Positions 27,137-36,243 are shown, counted from the first letter of the stretch. The stretch is 64,000 bases of DNA from Georgenia sp. EYE_87 (GCF_023148685.1 NZ_JAHXNL010000015.1:1-64000); one strand, 5' to 3'. The notes: generated by a model from the sequence alone, not told the origin. Program-made: numbers and translations.

Positions 27137-27188
27137 CCCCCAGGCACGAGGGGTCATCCCCCCGCCGAGCTCCGGCACCTCGGCGGGG
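27134..27188 (+). terminator. Two hairpins at the end of the alcohol dehydrogenase gene
   Basis: TGACCCC (27134-27140, including the stop) pairs with GGGGTCA (27150-27156), and CCCCGCCGAG (27160-27169) with CTCGGCGGGG (27179-27188). Both stems are perfect. They lie between convergent genes and could act on both strands. Confidence 0.6.
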
Positions 27189-27200
27189 CGGGGCCGCCCG

Positions 27201-27248
27201 GCGTCAGCGTCAGCGTCAGCGTCAGCGTCAGCGTCAGCGTCAGCGTCA
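27201..27248 (-). repeat. Eight-copy hexanucleotide repeat holding the sppA stop codon
   Basis: Eight exact GCGTCA units (CGCTGA on the coding strand) begin at the sppA stop codon and run downstream. Because six is a multiple of three, every unit repeats a TGA in the sppA frame. Confidence 0.9.
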
Positions 27249-28853
27249 GCGGATCGTGATCGAGCGGTCGAGGAAGGCCAGCACCTTCTCGGAGCCGAAC
27301 GGCCACAGGCCGCCGAGTGCCCCGGGGGCGTCCTTGCCGAAGGTCGGCAGCCCGGGCAGGCTCGGGCCGGCGGAGACGGTCCGGACGGGCGCGTCGTCGG
27401 GCAGCCTGCCGAGGCGCCGGGCGGCGGCCAGGCCGGCGTCGAGGTCGCCGAGCTCGTCCACGAGGCCGATCTCCTTCGCGTCCTGGCCGCTCCAGATCCG
27501 GCCGCGGCCGATCTCGTCGACGCGCTCCCTGCTGAGGTGGCGGCCGGCGGCCACGCGGTCGACGAACCTGACGTACACCTCGTCCATCATCTTCTCCGCC
27601 CACGCGCGCTCTTCGTCGGAGAAGGGGCGGTGCGGGCTCTCGAACAGGGCGCGGTCGCGGCCGACGACCTCGGGGTTGAGGCCGTGCCGGTCGTCGAACT
27701 GGGACAGCACCGGCTTGCCGACCACCACGCCGATGCTGCCGGTGATCGTGTACGGGTCGGCGACCACGTGGTCGGCCTGCGCGAGCACGTAGTACCCGCC
27801 GGACCCGGCGACCTCGCCCATGACCGCGACCACCGGCTTGGTGCACCGGGCGACGGCGCGGCACACGACGTCGGAGGCGAGCGCGGAGCCGCCCGGCGAG
27901 TCGACGAACAGCACGACGGCCTTGGTGTGCTCGTCGCGGTCGGCCTTGCGCAGGGCGGCGACGACGGAGTCGGACCCGGACATCGGGCCGGGGAGGAACG
28001 GCAGCGGCGGCGTCCCCCGGGAACGGCCGGAGACGATCGGGCCGACGACCGGCACCACGGCGACGCCGTCGGCCTTCCGGCCGATCTTCCTCATCGCCAG
28101 GTCCGGCATCATCAGCTCGATCGTGCGGCCCCAGTGCTGGTCGACGGGGGTGACGATCTCGTCGTCGTAGGCGATGCGGGTGATGAGGCCGACGTCGAGG
28201 AGCTGCTGGGCGTTGGTCAGCGTCGTCTCGAACAGCGACTCGTCGTCGGCGCCGCGCGCCTCGGGGACGTGCGCGAGCCAGCTGCGCTCGGCGGAGCGGA
28301 GGTAGGCGGTGAGCTGCTCGCGGTCGTACTCGTCCATGTGGTCCTGGGAGAACCGGGTCAGGGCGGACTTGTACTCCCGGATGCGCAGGTTCTCGAAGGT
28401 GATGCCGTGCCGGCCGAGGAAGGCGCCGTAGAAGACCTGCTCGGCGGCGAAGCCGGGCAGGGAGACCTCGGCGGACTCGGGGGCGACGACCTCGGTCAGC
28501 GGCGCCGTCGCCAGCAGGCTGCGCATGGTGACCTGCGGGACGTACCCGACCACCCGCTTGCTCTCCGCGAGGCGGCCCAGGGCGAGACCGATCGCGTGCG
28601 CGGTGGCGAGCCCGACCTTGAGCTCGCCGAGGCGGACCAGCACGCCGCGCACCCACTCGGCCCCGGCGAGCTTCTCGAGCCGCGCCGTGAGGGCCTCGAA
28701 GGACTCGTTGCGCTGCAGCAGGTCCTGCACCGGGGCGTTGGTGCGGTGCGTCGGGTAGTGGCCGTGGAGGTCGAGCACCACCCAGTCCGGGGTGCCGTCC
28801 GCCGCGGTTCCGCGGGCCAGGGACAGGCGTAGCTTCTCGGGCAGAGGGGCCAT
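27246..28853 (-). CDS. sppA: Signal peptide peptidase SppA, long form
   Basis: The 535-residue protein has the two-domain long SppA layout. The N-terminal domain carries the catalytic Lys in REYKSALTRF (near 161). The C-terminal domain carries the nucleophilic Ser in VDSPGGSALASD (near 322) and GEVAGSGGYYVLAQAD. It degrades signal peptides left in the membrane. No clear N-terminal transmembrane helix is visible, so it may be cytoplasmic or peripherally attached. The stop codon is the first unit of an eight-copy CGCTGA repeat. Confidence 0.88.
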   Translation of the reverse strand: MAPLPEKLRLSLARGTAADGTPDWVVLDLHGHYPTHRTNAPVQDLLQRNESFEALTARLEKLAGAEWVRGVLVRLGELKVGLATAHAIGLALGRLAESKRVVGYVPQVTMRSLLATAPLTEVVAPESAEVSLPGFAAEQVFYGAFLGRHGITFENLRIREYKSALTRFSQDHMDEYDREQLTAYLRSAERSWLAHVPEARGADDESLFETTLTNAQQLLDVGLITRIAYDDEIVTPVDQHWGRTIELMMPDLAMRKIGRKADGVAVVPVVGPIVSGRSRGTPPLPFLPGPMSGSDSVVAALRKADRDEHTKAVVLFVDSPGGSALASDVVCRAVARCTKPVVAVMGEVAGSGGYYVLAQADHVVADPYTITGSIGVVVGKPVLSQFDDRHGLNPEVVGRDRALFESPHRPFSDEERAWAEKMMDEVYVRFVDRVAAGRHLSRERVDEIGRGRIWSGQDAKEIGLVDELGDLDAGLAAARRLGRLPDDAPVRTVSAGPSLPGLPTFGKDAPGALGGLWPFGSEKVLAFLDRSITIR

Positions 28854-29026
28854 GGTCCAGCGTAGCCAGCGATTCTCGGTCCTCGGGCGTGGACGGACCG
28901 GCCTCCGGATCCCGGCTTCTGGGGGTTTCCGTTTCCGCGGGCCCGAAAGTCCACTCGCGGCGCGCGGGTCGGGAGTACGTTTCGATCCGTACCGCCCGTC
29001 AACCTCCTCCCCCTGGAGTCCCCTTC

Positions 29027-32000
29027 ATGAGAACCGCCGCGCGCGGGCGACCCGCCCTGCTCCGGACCGTCGGGATCGCGTCGTCGGCAGCCCTGCTGGG
29101 CGCCCTGGCCGTGGCGCTGCCGCCGGGGGCGGCGGCCGCACCCGTGCCGTGGGAGCACGACACGACCGTCGACCTCCTCGCCCTCGACAAGAACTTCGCG
29201 CCGGCGCCCACCGTTGCCGACTGGGACGGCGACGGGCGGGACGACCTCGTCGTCGGGCTCCGCTCGTCCGACCAGCTCGGCGGCGTGGCCGTGGCGCTGC
29301 GGGAGGACGACGGCGATCTGGCCCCTCTCGTCCCGGCCTTCGACAGCGGCACCGCGACCAGCACCACGGGATGGACGCTGTACATGCGCCCGGCCGTGGG
29401 CGACTGGGACGGCGACGGGGACCAGGATCTGCTGTTCGGGACCTACTCCAGCAACAAGGGCGTGCTCCTCTGCGAGAACGTCGCCGAGGCTGGCGCGCCC
29501 GTCGTCCGCGGCGAGGACTGCACGCCGCTGCGCACCGCCGCCGGCGCCCTCGTCGGCGCGACCACGGGCAGCACGGTCGCCTACGTCTCGCCCGAGCTCG
29601 TGGACTGGGACCTCGACGGGGACCTCGACCTCCTCGTCGGCACCGGCGCGTCCGCGGCGGAGAAGGCCGTGCGCCTGTACCGCAACGTCGGCAGCGCCAC
29701 GACCCCGGTCCTCGCGGGCCCCGTGACCGTGGTCGCGCGGAGCAGCACGGCGGGCCTTGCCGGGGAGAGCTACTTCGAGCCCACGGTCGTCGACATCGAC
29801 GACGACGGCCGCCGGGACCTCCTCGTGGCCGGCAGCCAGGTCGGCGCCTCCCGGGAGTTCACCCTCCACCAGTGCCTCAACACCGGCACCGACGCCGCCC
29901 CGTCCTTCGCCGCCTGCTCGCCCACCCGGCTCCCCGGGCTCGTGAACAACACGGTCGCGGCCACCGACTGGGACGAGGACGGCTACCTCGACCTGCTGCG
30001 CGGCTTCCACTCCGGCTTCATCACGAACCCGGTGACCCTCCTGCACGGCAGGGCCCCGGACAGCGACGGCGACGGCATGTCGGACTCCATCGACAACTGC
30101 GTGGCCGTGCCCAACCCGCCGGACATGATGCTCGACAAGGCCAACGCGGTCCAGATCGACACCGACCGCGACGGGCTCGGCGACGTCTGCGACCCGGACG
30201 ACGACGCCGACGCCGTGGTCGACACCGCGGACATCTGCCCGCTGACCACGAACGAGGACCAGTCCGACGTCGACGGCGACGGCCGTGGGGACGTCTGCGA
30301 CGCGCGCGACGACCGCCCCGCCCACCCGGGCGCCGGCACCTACGAGGTCGCGCAGGCCGACCGCATCGGGTGGGGCCGCAAGCCGGTGATCATGCTGCGC
30401 GCCGACGCCATGTCCGTGGGCTACCGCAGCGAGATCGCCGAGGCGCTGTCCACCGAGGCCATCGACCGGGGGCTGCCCTTCTCCCTGGCGCTCATCCCGT
30501 GGGACACCGCACGGCTGGCCGGCTCCGGCACCCCGGAGTTCCTCAGCTCCGTGATCGCCGACCCGAACTTCGAGGTGGTCCACCACGGGACCTACCACAC
30601 GTGCGTCTACACGCCGTACGTCGAGAAGTACGGCCCGTCGGCGGCGGAGTTCGACTGCGGCATGGACGTCTCCCGCGCGTTCAACCTGCTCAGGGTGGGC
30701 CAGCAGGCGATCACGGACACCGTCGACACGGACCGGGCGAGCCACCAGCTCACCGGGTTCATCCCGCCGACGGACGCCTATGACGACGCCGCCGGCGAGG
30801 CCATGCAGGCCGCCGGCTACAGCTGGGTCTCCTCCGCCTGGTACGCCGAGCCGGCCGGCCGGGAGGACTTCGCCTACGTCGACGACACCGGCCTGGTCCA
30901 CATCCCGTGGTCGCAGATCGCGTGCGGCAACGGCGCGGCGTCCTGGACGAACTGCCAGGCGCCCGTCAGCCAGGGGATCGCCGCCCACAGCGGCGTGGAC
31001 TGCGACGTCGCCGAGCTCTGCGCCCCGACCAGGGACGGCAAGGACTACTCCGACTGGCAGCGGCACGCCGACAACTCCCTCGCGGACCGGTGCGAGAACG
31101 ACTTCGACCGGTACGGGATGTGCGAGGTCCTCTTCGAGCTGACCTCCTACGACGGCGACTTCGCCACGGGCAGCCTGGACGCCCGCGCCTTCGCGGGCTA
31201 CCAGCAGACGCTCACGGAGCTCGAGGACCTGGCCGGGCGGACCGGGGCGGTCTTCATGACGCTCGGGGACTACGCCGCGGCGCTGCAGGCCGAGGACCAC
31301 GTCGCGCCCGCCATCGCCGTCGCCACGCCGGAGGGGGCCGAGTACTCCTACACCGGGACGTTCACGGTGGACGTGGAGGTCTCCGACGACCTCAGCGGTG
31401 TGCACCACGTGGAGATCACGCTCGACGGCGAGGCGGTCGCCGACGGCGCGAACGTCGACCTGGCGGCACTCGCCCTCGGCGAGCACGTCCTGTCCGTCAC
31501 GGCGGAGGACGTCGCCGGGAACCGCAGCACCTCGGAGGTCACGTTCACCGTGATCGACGACGTCGCACCGGAGATCACGGTCCTCAGCCCCACGGCGGGG
31601 GCGTACCTCCACCACGAGACCGTCGTGGTGGACGTCGCTGTCACCGACGCCCGCAGCGACGTCGCCGAGGTCGCCGTCACCCTGGACGGGGAGCCGGTGG
31701 ACGACGGCGCCACGATCGACCTCCTCGACCTCGCCCTCGGGGACCACACCCTCGCGGTGGTGGCGACCGACGCGGCGGGCAACCGGTCCGACGCGAGCGT
31801 GACCTTCACGGTCGAGGCGACGGTCGGCTCCCTCCGGGCGACCGTCGAGCGGTACGTCGCCGACGGGTCGATCACCAACCCGGGCACGATCACGAGTCTG
31901 CGGCAGCTGCTCGACGCCGCAGGCACCGCGGTCGCGGACGGCCGGACCGGCGCCGCCGCGAACCAGCTGGGGGCGTTCGAGCACCTGCTCGCGGCGCAGT

Positions 32001-32089
32001 CCGGCAGGCACGTGCCGGACGAGGTCGCCGGGCTGCTGCGCACTGACAGCGCGGCCGTGCGGGGCGCGCTCGGCAGACCGCGCGTGTGA
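29027..32089 (+). CDS. Large secreted multidomain protein: FG-GAP, TSP3, deacetylase-like, Ig-like, FIMAH
   Basis: The 1020-residue protein has a Sec signal (1-38). FG-GAP/VCBS-like repeats with Ca-binding DWDGDGRDD, DWDGDGDQD and DWDLDGDLD loops follow (about 60-340), then thrombospondin-type-3 Ca repeats with paired Cys (about 344-428). A region at about 446-755 resembles polysaccharide deacetylases (MLRADAMSVGY, HHGTYHTC near 518). Two Ig-like repeats of about 90 residues come next (761-930), and a C-terminal FIMAH-type helical domain (about 933-1005). It probably acts on extracellular or cell-wall glycan, but only part of the NodB motif set is recognisable, so activity is uncertain. A perfect hairpin follows the stop. 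Confidence 0.8.
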   Translation: MRTAARGRPALLRTVGIASSAALLGALAVALPPGAAAAPVPWEHDTTVDLLALDKNFAPAPTVADWDGDGRDDLVVGLRSSDQLGGVAVALREDDGDLAPLVPAFDSGTATSTTGWTLYMRPAVGDWDGDGDQDLLFGTYSSNKGVLLCENVAEAGAPVVRGEDCTPLRTAAGALVGATTGSTVAYVSPELVDWDLDGDLDLLVGTGASAAEKAVRLYRNVGSATTPVLAGPVTVVARSSTAGLAGESYFEPTVVDIDDDGRRDLLVAGSQVGASREFTLHQCLNTGTDAAPSFAACSPTRLPGLVNNTVAATDWDEDGYLDLLRGFHSGFITNPVTLLHGRAPDSDGDGMSDSIDNCVAVPNPPDMMLDKANAVQIDTDRDGLGDVCDPDDDADAVVDTADICPLTTNEDQSDVDGDGRGDVCDARDDRPAHPGAGTYEVAQADRIGWGRKPVIMLRADAMSVGYRSEIAEALSTEAIDRGLPFSLALIPWDTARLAGSGTPEFLSSVIADPNFEVVHHGTYHTCVYTPYVEKYGPSAAEFDCGMDVSRAFNLLRVGQQAITDTVDTDRASHQLTGFIPPTDAYDDAAGEAMQAAGYSWVSSAWYAEPAGREDFAYVDDTGLVHIPWSQIACGNGAASWTNCQAPVSQGIAAHSGVDCDVAELCAPTRDGKDYSDWQRHADNSLADRCENDFDRYGMCEVLFELTSYDGDFATGSLDARAFAGYQQTLTELEDLAGRTGAVFMTLGDYAAALQAEDHVAPAIAVATPEGAEYSYTGTFTVDVEVSDDLSGVHHVEITLDGEAVADGANVDLAALALGEHVLSVTAEDVAGNRSTSEVTFTVIDDVAPEITVLSPTAGAYLHHETVVVDVAVTDARSDVAEVAVTLDGEPVDDGATIDLLDLALGDHTLAVVATDAAGNRSDASVTFTVEATVGSLRATVERYVADGSITNPGTITSLRQLLDAAGTAVADGRTGAAANQLGAFEHLLAAQSGRHVPDEVAGLLRTDSAAVRGALGRPRV

Positions 32090-32096
32090 CGAGGTG

Positions 32097-32121
32097 TCCC
32101 CGGGGCCCACGGCCCCGGGGA
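32097..32121 (+). terminator. GC-rich hairpin after the multidomain gene
   Basis: The perfect 11-bp stem 32097-32107/32111-32121 with a 3-base loop starts eight bases after the stop. There is no T-run, as is common in actinobacteria. Confidence 0.55.
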
Positions 32122-32157
32122 CGCTCGTGCTCCGGGCACGTTGCAGCTCCGGGGACG

Positions 32158-32313
32158 TTCGTGCTCCGGGGCTCCTACGTCACCAACGGCGGCGTGCGGG
32201 AGCCGCAGCACATCGCCGCGGACGTCGCGACGCTCGATGTCGTCTCCGGCGGTCGCGCCCGGCTCGGACTCGGGGCGGGCCACACCCCGGCCGAGTGGCG
32301 GGCGGTGGGCCGC
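32158..32313 (+). pseudogene. Relic of a luciferase-like (LLM class) F420-dependent oxidoreductase
   Basis: Translation in the frame of 32158 gives about 50 residues with the family core, EPQHIAADVATLDVVSGGR followed by LGLGAGHTPAEW. In intact LLM oxidoreductases this lies about 80-110 residues into a protein of about 300. No start with ribosome-binding site, no N-terminal barrel strands and no downstream continuation are present. This is therefore a decayed fragment. The rest of the gap between the multidomain gene and the Cys4 gene holds only the hairpin above and short GGGGACG(C/T)TCGTGCTCCGGG direct repeats. Confidence 0.6.
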
Positions 32314-32492
32314 TGCTCCCCCGGCTGGCAGCCGTCGGCTGACCCGCCCGCCACGAGTCGGGCGCCGGCCCAGGCCCGTCTGTGCGCCCTGTCCCAGTTG
32401 CCGGCCCCAAGGTGAGTCGCTACGCCCCGATGTGGGTGGCGGGGGTGACCATGAAGGGGACAGGAGCTGGAGCCGGACGGGAGGAGCTGCAC

Positions 32493-32642
32493 ATGGCCGT
32501 CGCCACGCTGACCGAGGTCGAGCCGGACGTCGACGTCTACGCGGACTACGTGAAGGTCTGGTGCGTCGACTGCGAGGGTCCCGCGCACGAGATCGACGGG
32601 TTCTGCGAGAGCTGCGGAGGCCGGGGTCACGACCTGCTCTGA
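32493..32642 (+). CDS. 49-residue Cys4 zinc-ribbon-like protein
   Basis: A good GGGAGGAGC site precedes the ATG at 32493. The 49-residue product has CVDC and CESC separated by 12 residues (positions 24-42), which would form one zinc knuckle, and an acidic N-terminus. No other domain can be recognised. Its function is unknown; small proteins of this kind are often partner or regulatory proteins. Confidence 0.6.
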   Translation: MAVATLTEVEPDVDVYADYVKVWCVDCEGPAHEIDGFCESCGGRGHDLL

Positions 32643-32682
32643 TCCGGGTCCGAGGTCGCCGTCGCCCTGACACACTCCAAGG

Positions 32683-33441
32683 GTGTACGGCGCCGACCCG
32701 TGGGACCGCCCCACCGTCTACGCCCCGCCTCGTCGACAGCGGGGCGGCTACCTGCTCGCCGCCGTCGCCGTCCTCGTTGCGGGTGGCGGTGCCATGGCGC
32801 TCGTTGCCCCCGACGGCGACAGGCTGGCCGCCGCCCCGGTGGCCGCGCCGGGGCCGGGGTCGTTCGCCTTCGTCCAGGAGCAGCTCGGCACGCCGGTGAC
32901 GTACGACCCGTGCGAGCCGATCCGGTACGTGGTCAACGACGCCCTCGCCCCCGCGGGCGGCGCCGGGCTCCTCGCCGAGGCGCTCGCCACCGTCTCCGGC
33001 GCCACCGGCCTGGTCTTCGAGGACTCGGGCAGCACCGACGAGCCGGCCGATCCCGACCGGCCGCCGCGGGACGTGCTGCGCCACGGGCTCGGCGCCTCCC
33101 CGGTGCTGGTCGCCTGGACCACCCCGGAGCAGGTCCCGGATCTGGAGGGGGGCGTCGTCGGTGTGGCGGGCAGCGTTGCCGAGGGGGTGGGCGGCAGCGC
33201 CATGCGCTACGTCAGCGGCACCGTCTACCTGGACGCCGCCGACCTGGCCGGGATCCTGCAGCGTCCCGACGGCGCGGACCAGGTGCGCGCGATCATCACC
33301 CACGAGCTGGGTCACCTCGTCGGCCTCGACCACGTCGACGACCCCGGCGAGCTGATGTACGCCCAGAACGTGGGCCGCACCGAGCTCGGACCGGGCGACC
33401 GCCAGGGCCTCGCCGCGCTGGGGTCCGGCAGCTGCGGGTAG
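32683..33441 (+). CDS. Membrane-anchored matrixin-like zinc metalloprotease
   Basis: The 252-residue protein has a single N-terminal hydrophobic segment (about 22-43), after a short cytoplasmic stretch with Pro and Arg. The catalytic zinc motif HELGHLVGLDH at 207-217 matches matrixin/astacin-type metzincins, and the Met-turn ELM follows. The sequence between is short and rich in Ala and Gly. It probably sits on the outside of the membrane. The GTG start at 32683 lacks a good ribosome-binding site. No inhibitor or substrate gene is adjacent. Confidence 0.78.
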   Translation: MYGADPWDRPTVYAPPRRQRGGYLLAAVAVLVAGGGAMALVAPDGDRLAAAPVAAPGPGSFAFVQEQLGTPVTYDPCEPIRYVVNDALAPAGGAGLLAEALATVSGATGLVFEDSGSTDEPADPDRPPRDVLRHGLGASPVLVAWTTPEQVPDLEGGVVGVAGSVAEGVGGSAMRYVSGTVYLDAADLAGILQRPDGADQVRAIITHELGHLVGLDHVDDPGELMYAQNVGRTELGPGDRQGLAALGSGSCG

Positions 33442-33456
33442 CCGCCGGGGCCCGGG

Positions 33457-34659
33457 TCAGACCATGGTGGGCCAGAGGATCTCCGAGGCGGCGTCGTCGG
33501 CGTCGCGCAGGACCCGCAGCACGTTCTCGCCGGCGAGCGCCGCGAGGTCGGACCGGGACCAGCCGCGGTCCGCGAGCGCCGCGAACAGCCGCGGGTAGCC
33601 CGAGACGTCCTCGAGCCCGTCGGGGAGCCGGTCGACGCCGTCGTAGTCGCCGCCGAGCCCGATGTGGGCGATGCCGGCCACCTCGCGGGCGTGCTCGAGG
33701 TGGGCGACGACGTCCCCGATGCCGACCCTGGGCCGCGGGTGCTCGGCCTCCCAGGCCGCGAGCCGGTCGCGCCCGGCGACGTCCGGGTCGAGCCCGATGT
33801 TCTCCTCCGCCACCGCCGCCGCGTCCTCGCCCGGCCGGGGCGCGCGGGGCCAGTGCCAGGCCCCGTCGTCGAGCGCGGCCCGGGCCTCGGCGTCCCACGC
33901 GGCCGCGTCCGGCGAGACGAACTTCGGCACGAAGGTCACCTGCAGCACCCCGCCGTTCGCCGCGAGCTTCTCGAGCACGGCGTCGGAGGCGTTGCGCGGG
34001 TGGTCGCAGACCGCGCGGCAGGAGGAGTGGGAGAAGATCACCGGCGCGGTGGTGGCCGCGAGCGCGTCCAGCTGGGTCGTCTCGGCGGTGTGGGAGAGGT
34101 CGACGAGCATGCCGATCCGGTTCATCTCGGCGACGACGGCGCGGCCGACGTCGCTCAGCCCGCCGACCGCGGGGGTGTCAGTGGCCGAGTCCGCCCAGGA
34201 GACGTTGTCGTTGTGCGTCAGGGTCATGTACCGCACGCCCAGGCGGGCGAACGTGCGCAACGCCCCGAGCGACCCGCCGATCGAGTGGCCGCCCTCGGCG
34301 CCGAGGAGGGAGGCGATCGCGCCGCGCGCGAACGCGCTGCGGACGCCGTCGGCGGTGCAGACCAGCTCGAGGTCGGCGTAGCGCGCGACGAGCCGGTGCA
34401 CCGCGTCGATCTGCTCGAGCGTCCCGAGGACGGCGTCCGCGCCCGTGAGGGTCGAGGGCACGAAGACCGACCAGAACTGGCCGCCGACCCGCCCCGCCCG
34501 CAGCCGCGGCAGGTCGGTGTGCAGGCCGTCGCGGGCGGCGTCGAGGCCGTCGACCGAGTAGCCGGCCGTGGTGCGCAACGCGTACGCGAGGTCGTTGTGC
34601 CCGTCGATCAGCGGGGTGGCGGACAGGACGTCGGCGACGAGGCTGGCGGAGTCGGTCAT
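33457..34659 (-). CDS. Membrane-dipeptidase-family (M19) zinc peptidase
   Basis: The 400-residue protein follows the renal dipeptidase fold. Zinc ligands are in LIDGHND (residues 17-23), LLGAEGGHS (near 123), VDLSHT and FSHSS. It cleaves dipeptides, including D-amino-acid-containing ones in some members. There is no signal peptide, so it is likely cytoplasmic. It is followed downstream on the other strand by the matrixin gene, 15 bases away, tail to tail. Confidence 0.88.
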   Translation of the reverse strand: MTDSASLVADVLSATPLIDGHNDLAYALRTTAGYSVDGLDAARDGLHTDLPRLRAGRVGGQFWSVFVPSTLTGADAVLGTLEQIDAVHRLVARYADLELVCTADGVRSAFARGAIASLLGAEGGHSIGGSLGALRTFARLGVRYMTLTHNDNVSWADSATDTPAVGGLSDVGRAVVAEMNRIGMLVDLSHTAETTQLDALAATTAPVIFSHSSCRAVCDHPRNASDAVLEKLAANGGVLQVTFVPKFVSPDAAAWDAEARAALDDGAWHWPRAPRPGEDAAAVAEENIGLDPDVAGRDRLAAWEAEHPRPRVGIGDVVAHLEHAREVAGIAHIGLGGDYDGVDRLPDGLEDVSGYPRLFAALADRGWSRSDLAALAGENVLRVLRDADDAASEILWPTMV

Positions 34660-34669
34660 GCCTCGATTG

Positions 34670-35626
34670 TCAGCCCTGGGCGGCGGCCGGGTGCACGAAG
34701 AGCGCCGAGACGTAGTGGTACGCGGGCCGCACCTCCATGGTCAGATCCGCCGCATCCGGCACCAGGAACCCCAGCGTGAAGCTGACGTTCTGACCGGGCT
34801 GGATCATGGTGCCGGGCGGCCCGGTCAGGCCGGAGGCGGCGTCGTGCACCGGCTCGGCGTCCACGCCGCCGCTGCTCATCGCCACGAAGACCGACGAGTT
34901 GACCGGCCGGTCGGTGCCGTTGACGAGCACGACGTCGACGGCCACCACGCCGCCGTCGTCAGCCGGGCCGGTGAGGGTCGGCCCGGTGTCGGCGAGCCCG
35001 GTGCCGGCGGGCGCGTCCTCGTCGGACGCGCCGGACTCCTCGGCGGCGGCCGCGTCGGGCGGTGCGTCGCCCCCGGAGGTGGTGGACGACGGCGGCGCGG
35101 TCTCGGTGGCGCCGTCCTCCTCCTGGCTCTCCGGGGTCTCGAGCAGCACCGGCCGGCCGGCGGTGACCGCCAGCCCGTTGTCCCACTTGTACGTCTGCCC
35201 GAAGGCGAGCGGCGCCGACGGGCCGCCCACGCGCGCAGGGGCGGGCGGCGGCGTCCGGCTCGGTGTCGGACTCGGTTCGGGCGTGCTCGGCGGGGTCGGC
35301 CGCGCCGTGGGCACGGCGGACGGGCTCGGCGTCGTGGGGGCCTGGTCGGAGGGGCGAGGCCGTGGTGGCCGCTCGGACGGCCCCGGGTCGTCCCCCGGTG
35401 CGGGGTCCGCGGGCGGCGGGACGTGGTCCTCGGTCGGCCGCGGCGGCACACCCGTCGGTGACGCCGGGGGTTCGGTCGGCTCCGCCGTCGGGGACGTCGG
35501 CGAGGCCGGTGCCGTCCGCGCGGGGCCCGCCGCGCCGGCCGGCGGGCGGCCGTCGTCACCGCACCCGGTCAGCGCGAGGCAGGCGGCCACGACCAGCGCG
35601 GCACCACCCGCGGTTCGCTGCCTCAT
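34670..35626 (-). CDS. Proline-rich lipoprotein of unknown function
   Basis: The 318-residue protein has a lipoprotein signal with lipobox LTGC (C22). About 105 residues of Pro/Thr/Ser-rich linker follow, and then a C-terminal beta-sandwich-like domain (about 140-318) with an acidic Ser/Asp/Glu-rich insert around 165-215. The last 100 residues, with DVVLVNGTDRPVNSSVFVAM and PGQNVSFTLGFLVPD, resemble DUF4352-type extracellular domains. It is probably surface exposed, with the linker spanning the cell wall. Ten bases separate its stop from the dipeptidase start, so the two may be co-transcribed. Confidence 0.68.
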   Translation of the reverse strand: MRQRTAGGAALVVAACLALTGCGDDGRPPAGAAGPARTAPASPTSPTAEPTEPPASPTGVPPRPTEDHVPPPADPAPGDDPGPSERPPRPRPSDQAPTTPSPSAVPTARPTPPSTPEPSPTPSRTPPPAPARVGGPSAPLAFGQTYKWDNGLAVTAGRPVLLETPESQEEDGATETAPPSSTTSGGDAPPDAAAAEESGASDEDAPAGTGLADTGPTLTGPADDGGVVAVDVVLVNGTDRPVNSSVFVAMSSGGVDAEPVHDAASGLTGPPGTMIQPGQNVSFTLGFLVPDAADLTMEVRPAYHYVSALFVHPAAAQG

Positions 35627-35783
35627 ACGTCCGAGACTACGGGCTGGCGTCGTCGCGTCCAGGGATGGTCACAGAATGGTCACGGGTGCGGCGTCTCCCC
35701 CGCGGGCCGCGCGCCGGGCCACCCACGGTCGGGCGAAGGTTCCCGGCCAGGCGCCCCAGGCGTGCCGGCGGCAGAATGGCCGC

Positions 35784-36191
35784 GTGCCTGCACTGCCCGA
35801 CGACGCCCGCTGCCCCTGCCTGTCCGGCGAGACCTACGCGGCCTGCTGCGGCCGGTTCCACGCCGGACTCCCCACCGGCGGCCCCTACGCCCCGACGGCC
35901 GAGACGCTCATGCGCTCGCGCTACAGCGCGTTCGCCGTCGAGGACGCTGACTACCTCCTGGCCACCTGGCACCCCACCACCCGGCCGGCGGACCTCAACC
36001 TCGCCGACGGCACGGAGTGGCGCCGCCTCGACGTGCGGCGCACCGAGGCCGGCGGGCCGTTCGACGAGACCGGCGTGGTGGAGTTCGTGGCGCACCACCG
36101 CTCCGCCGTCGGGCGCGGCCAGATGCGCGAGGTCAGCCGGTTCGTGCGCGAGGACGGGCGCTGGTACTACCTCGACGGCGACTCCGCGTAG
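35784..36191 (+). CDS. YchJ/UPF0225 family protein with SEC-C-like Cys motif
   Basis: The 135-residue protein has an N-terminal CPCLSGETYAACCGRFH (9-25) SEC-C-like metal motif. The YchJ domain follows (ETLMRSRYSAFAVEDADYLLATWHP, then VEFVAHHR and FVREDGRWYYLDGD). The family has an NTF2-like fold; its function is unknown. The GTG at 35784 is used because translation begins with the expected PALPDDARCPC sequence; no ribosome-binding site is evident. Confidence 0.8.
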   Translation: MPALPDDARCPCLSGETYAACCGRFHAGLPTGGPYAPTAETLMRSRYSAFAVEDADYLLATWHPTTRPADLNLADGTEWRRLDVRRTEAGGPFDETGVVEFVAHHRSAVGRGQMREVSRFVREDGRWYYLDGDSA

Positions 36192-36243
36192 GTCGGCCGC
36201 TCGGGTACCGCCCCCCGCTGGGCGGGGCTGGCCGCACGGAGAA

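Noticed and set aside
27154-28656. Leu-Thr-repeat protein antisense to sppA context
   Set aside because: The frame comes only from reading the CGCTGA repeat and sppA out of phase.
28496-32110. A 1204-residue minus-strand open frame across the multidomain gene
   Set aside because: It is antisense to the FG-GAP/deacetylase-like gene, which has clear domains, signal peptide and codon pattern.
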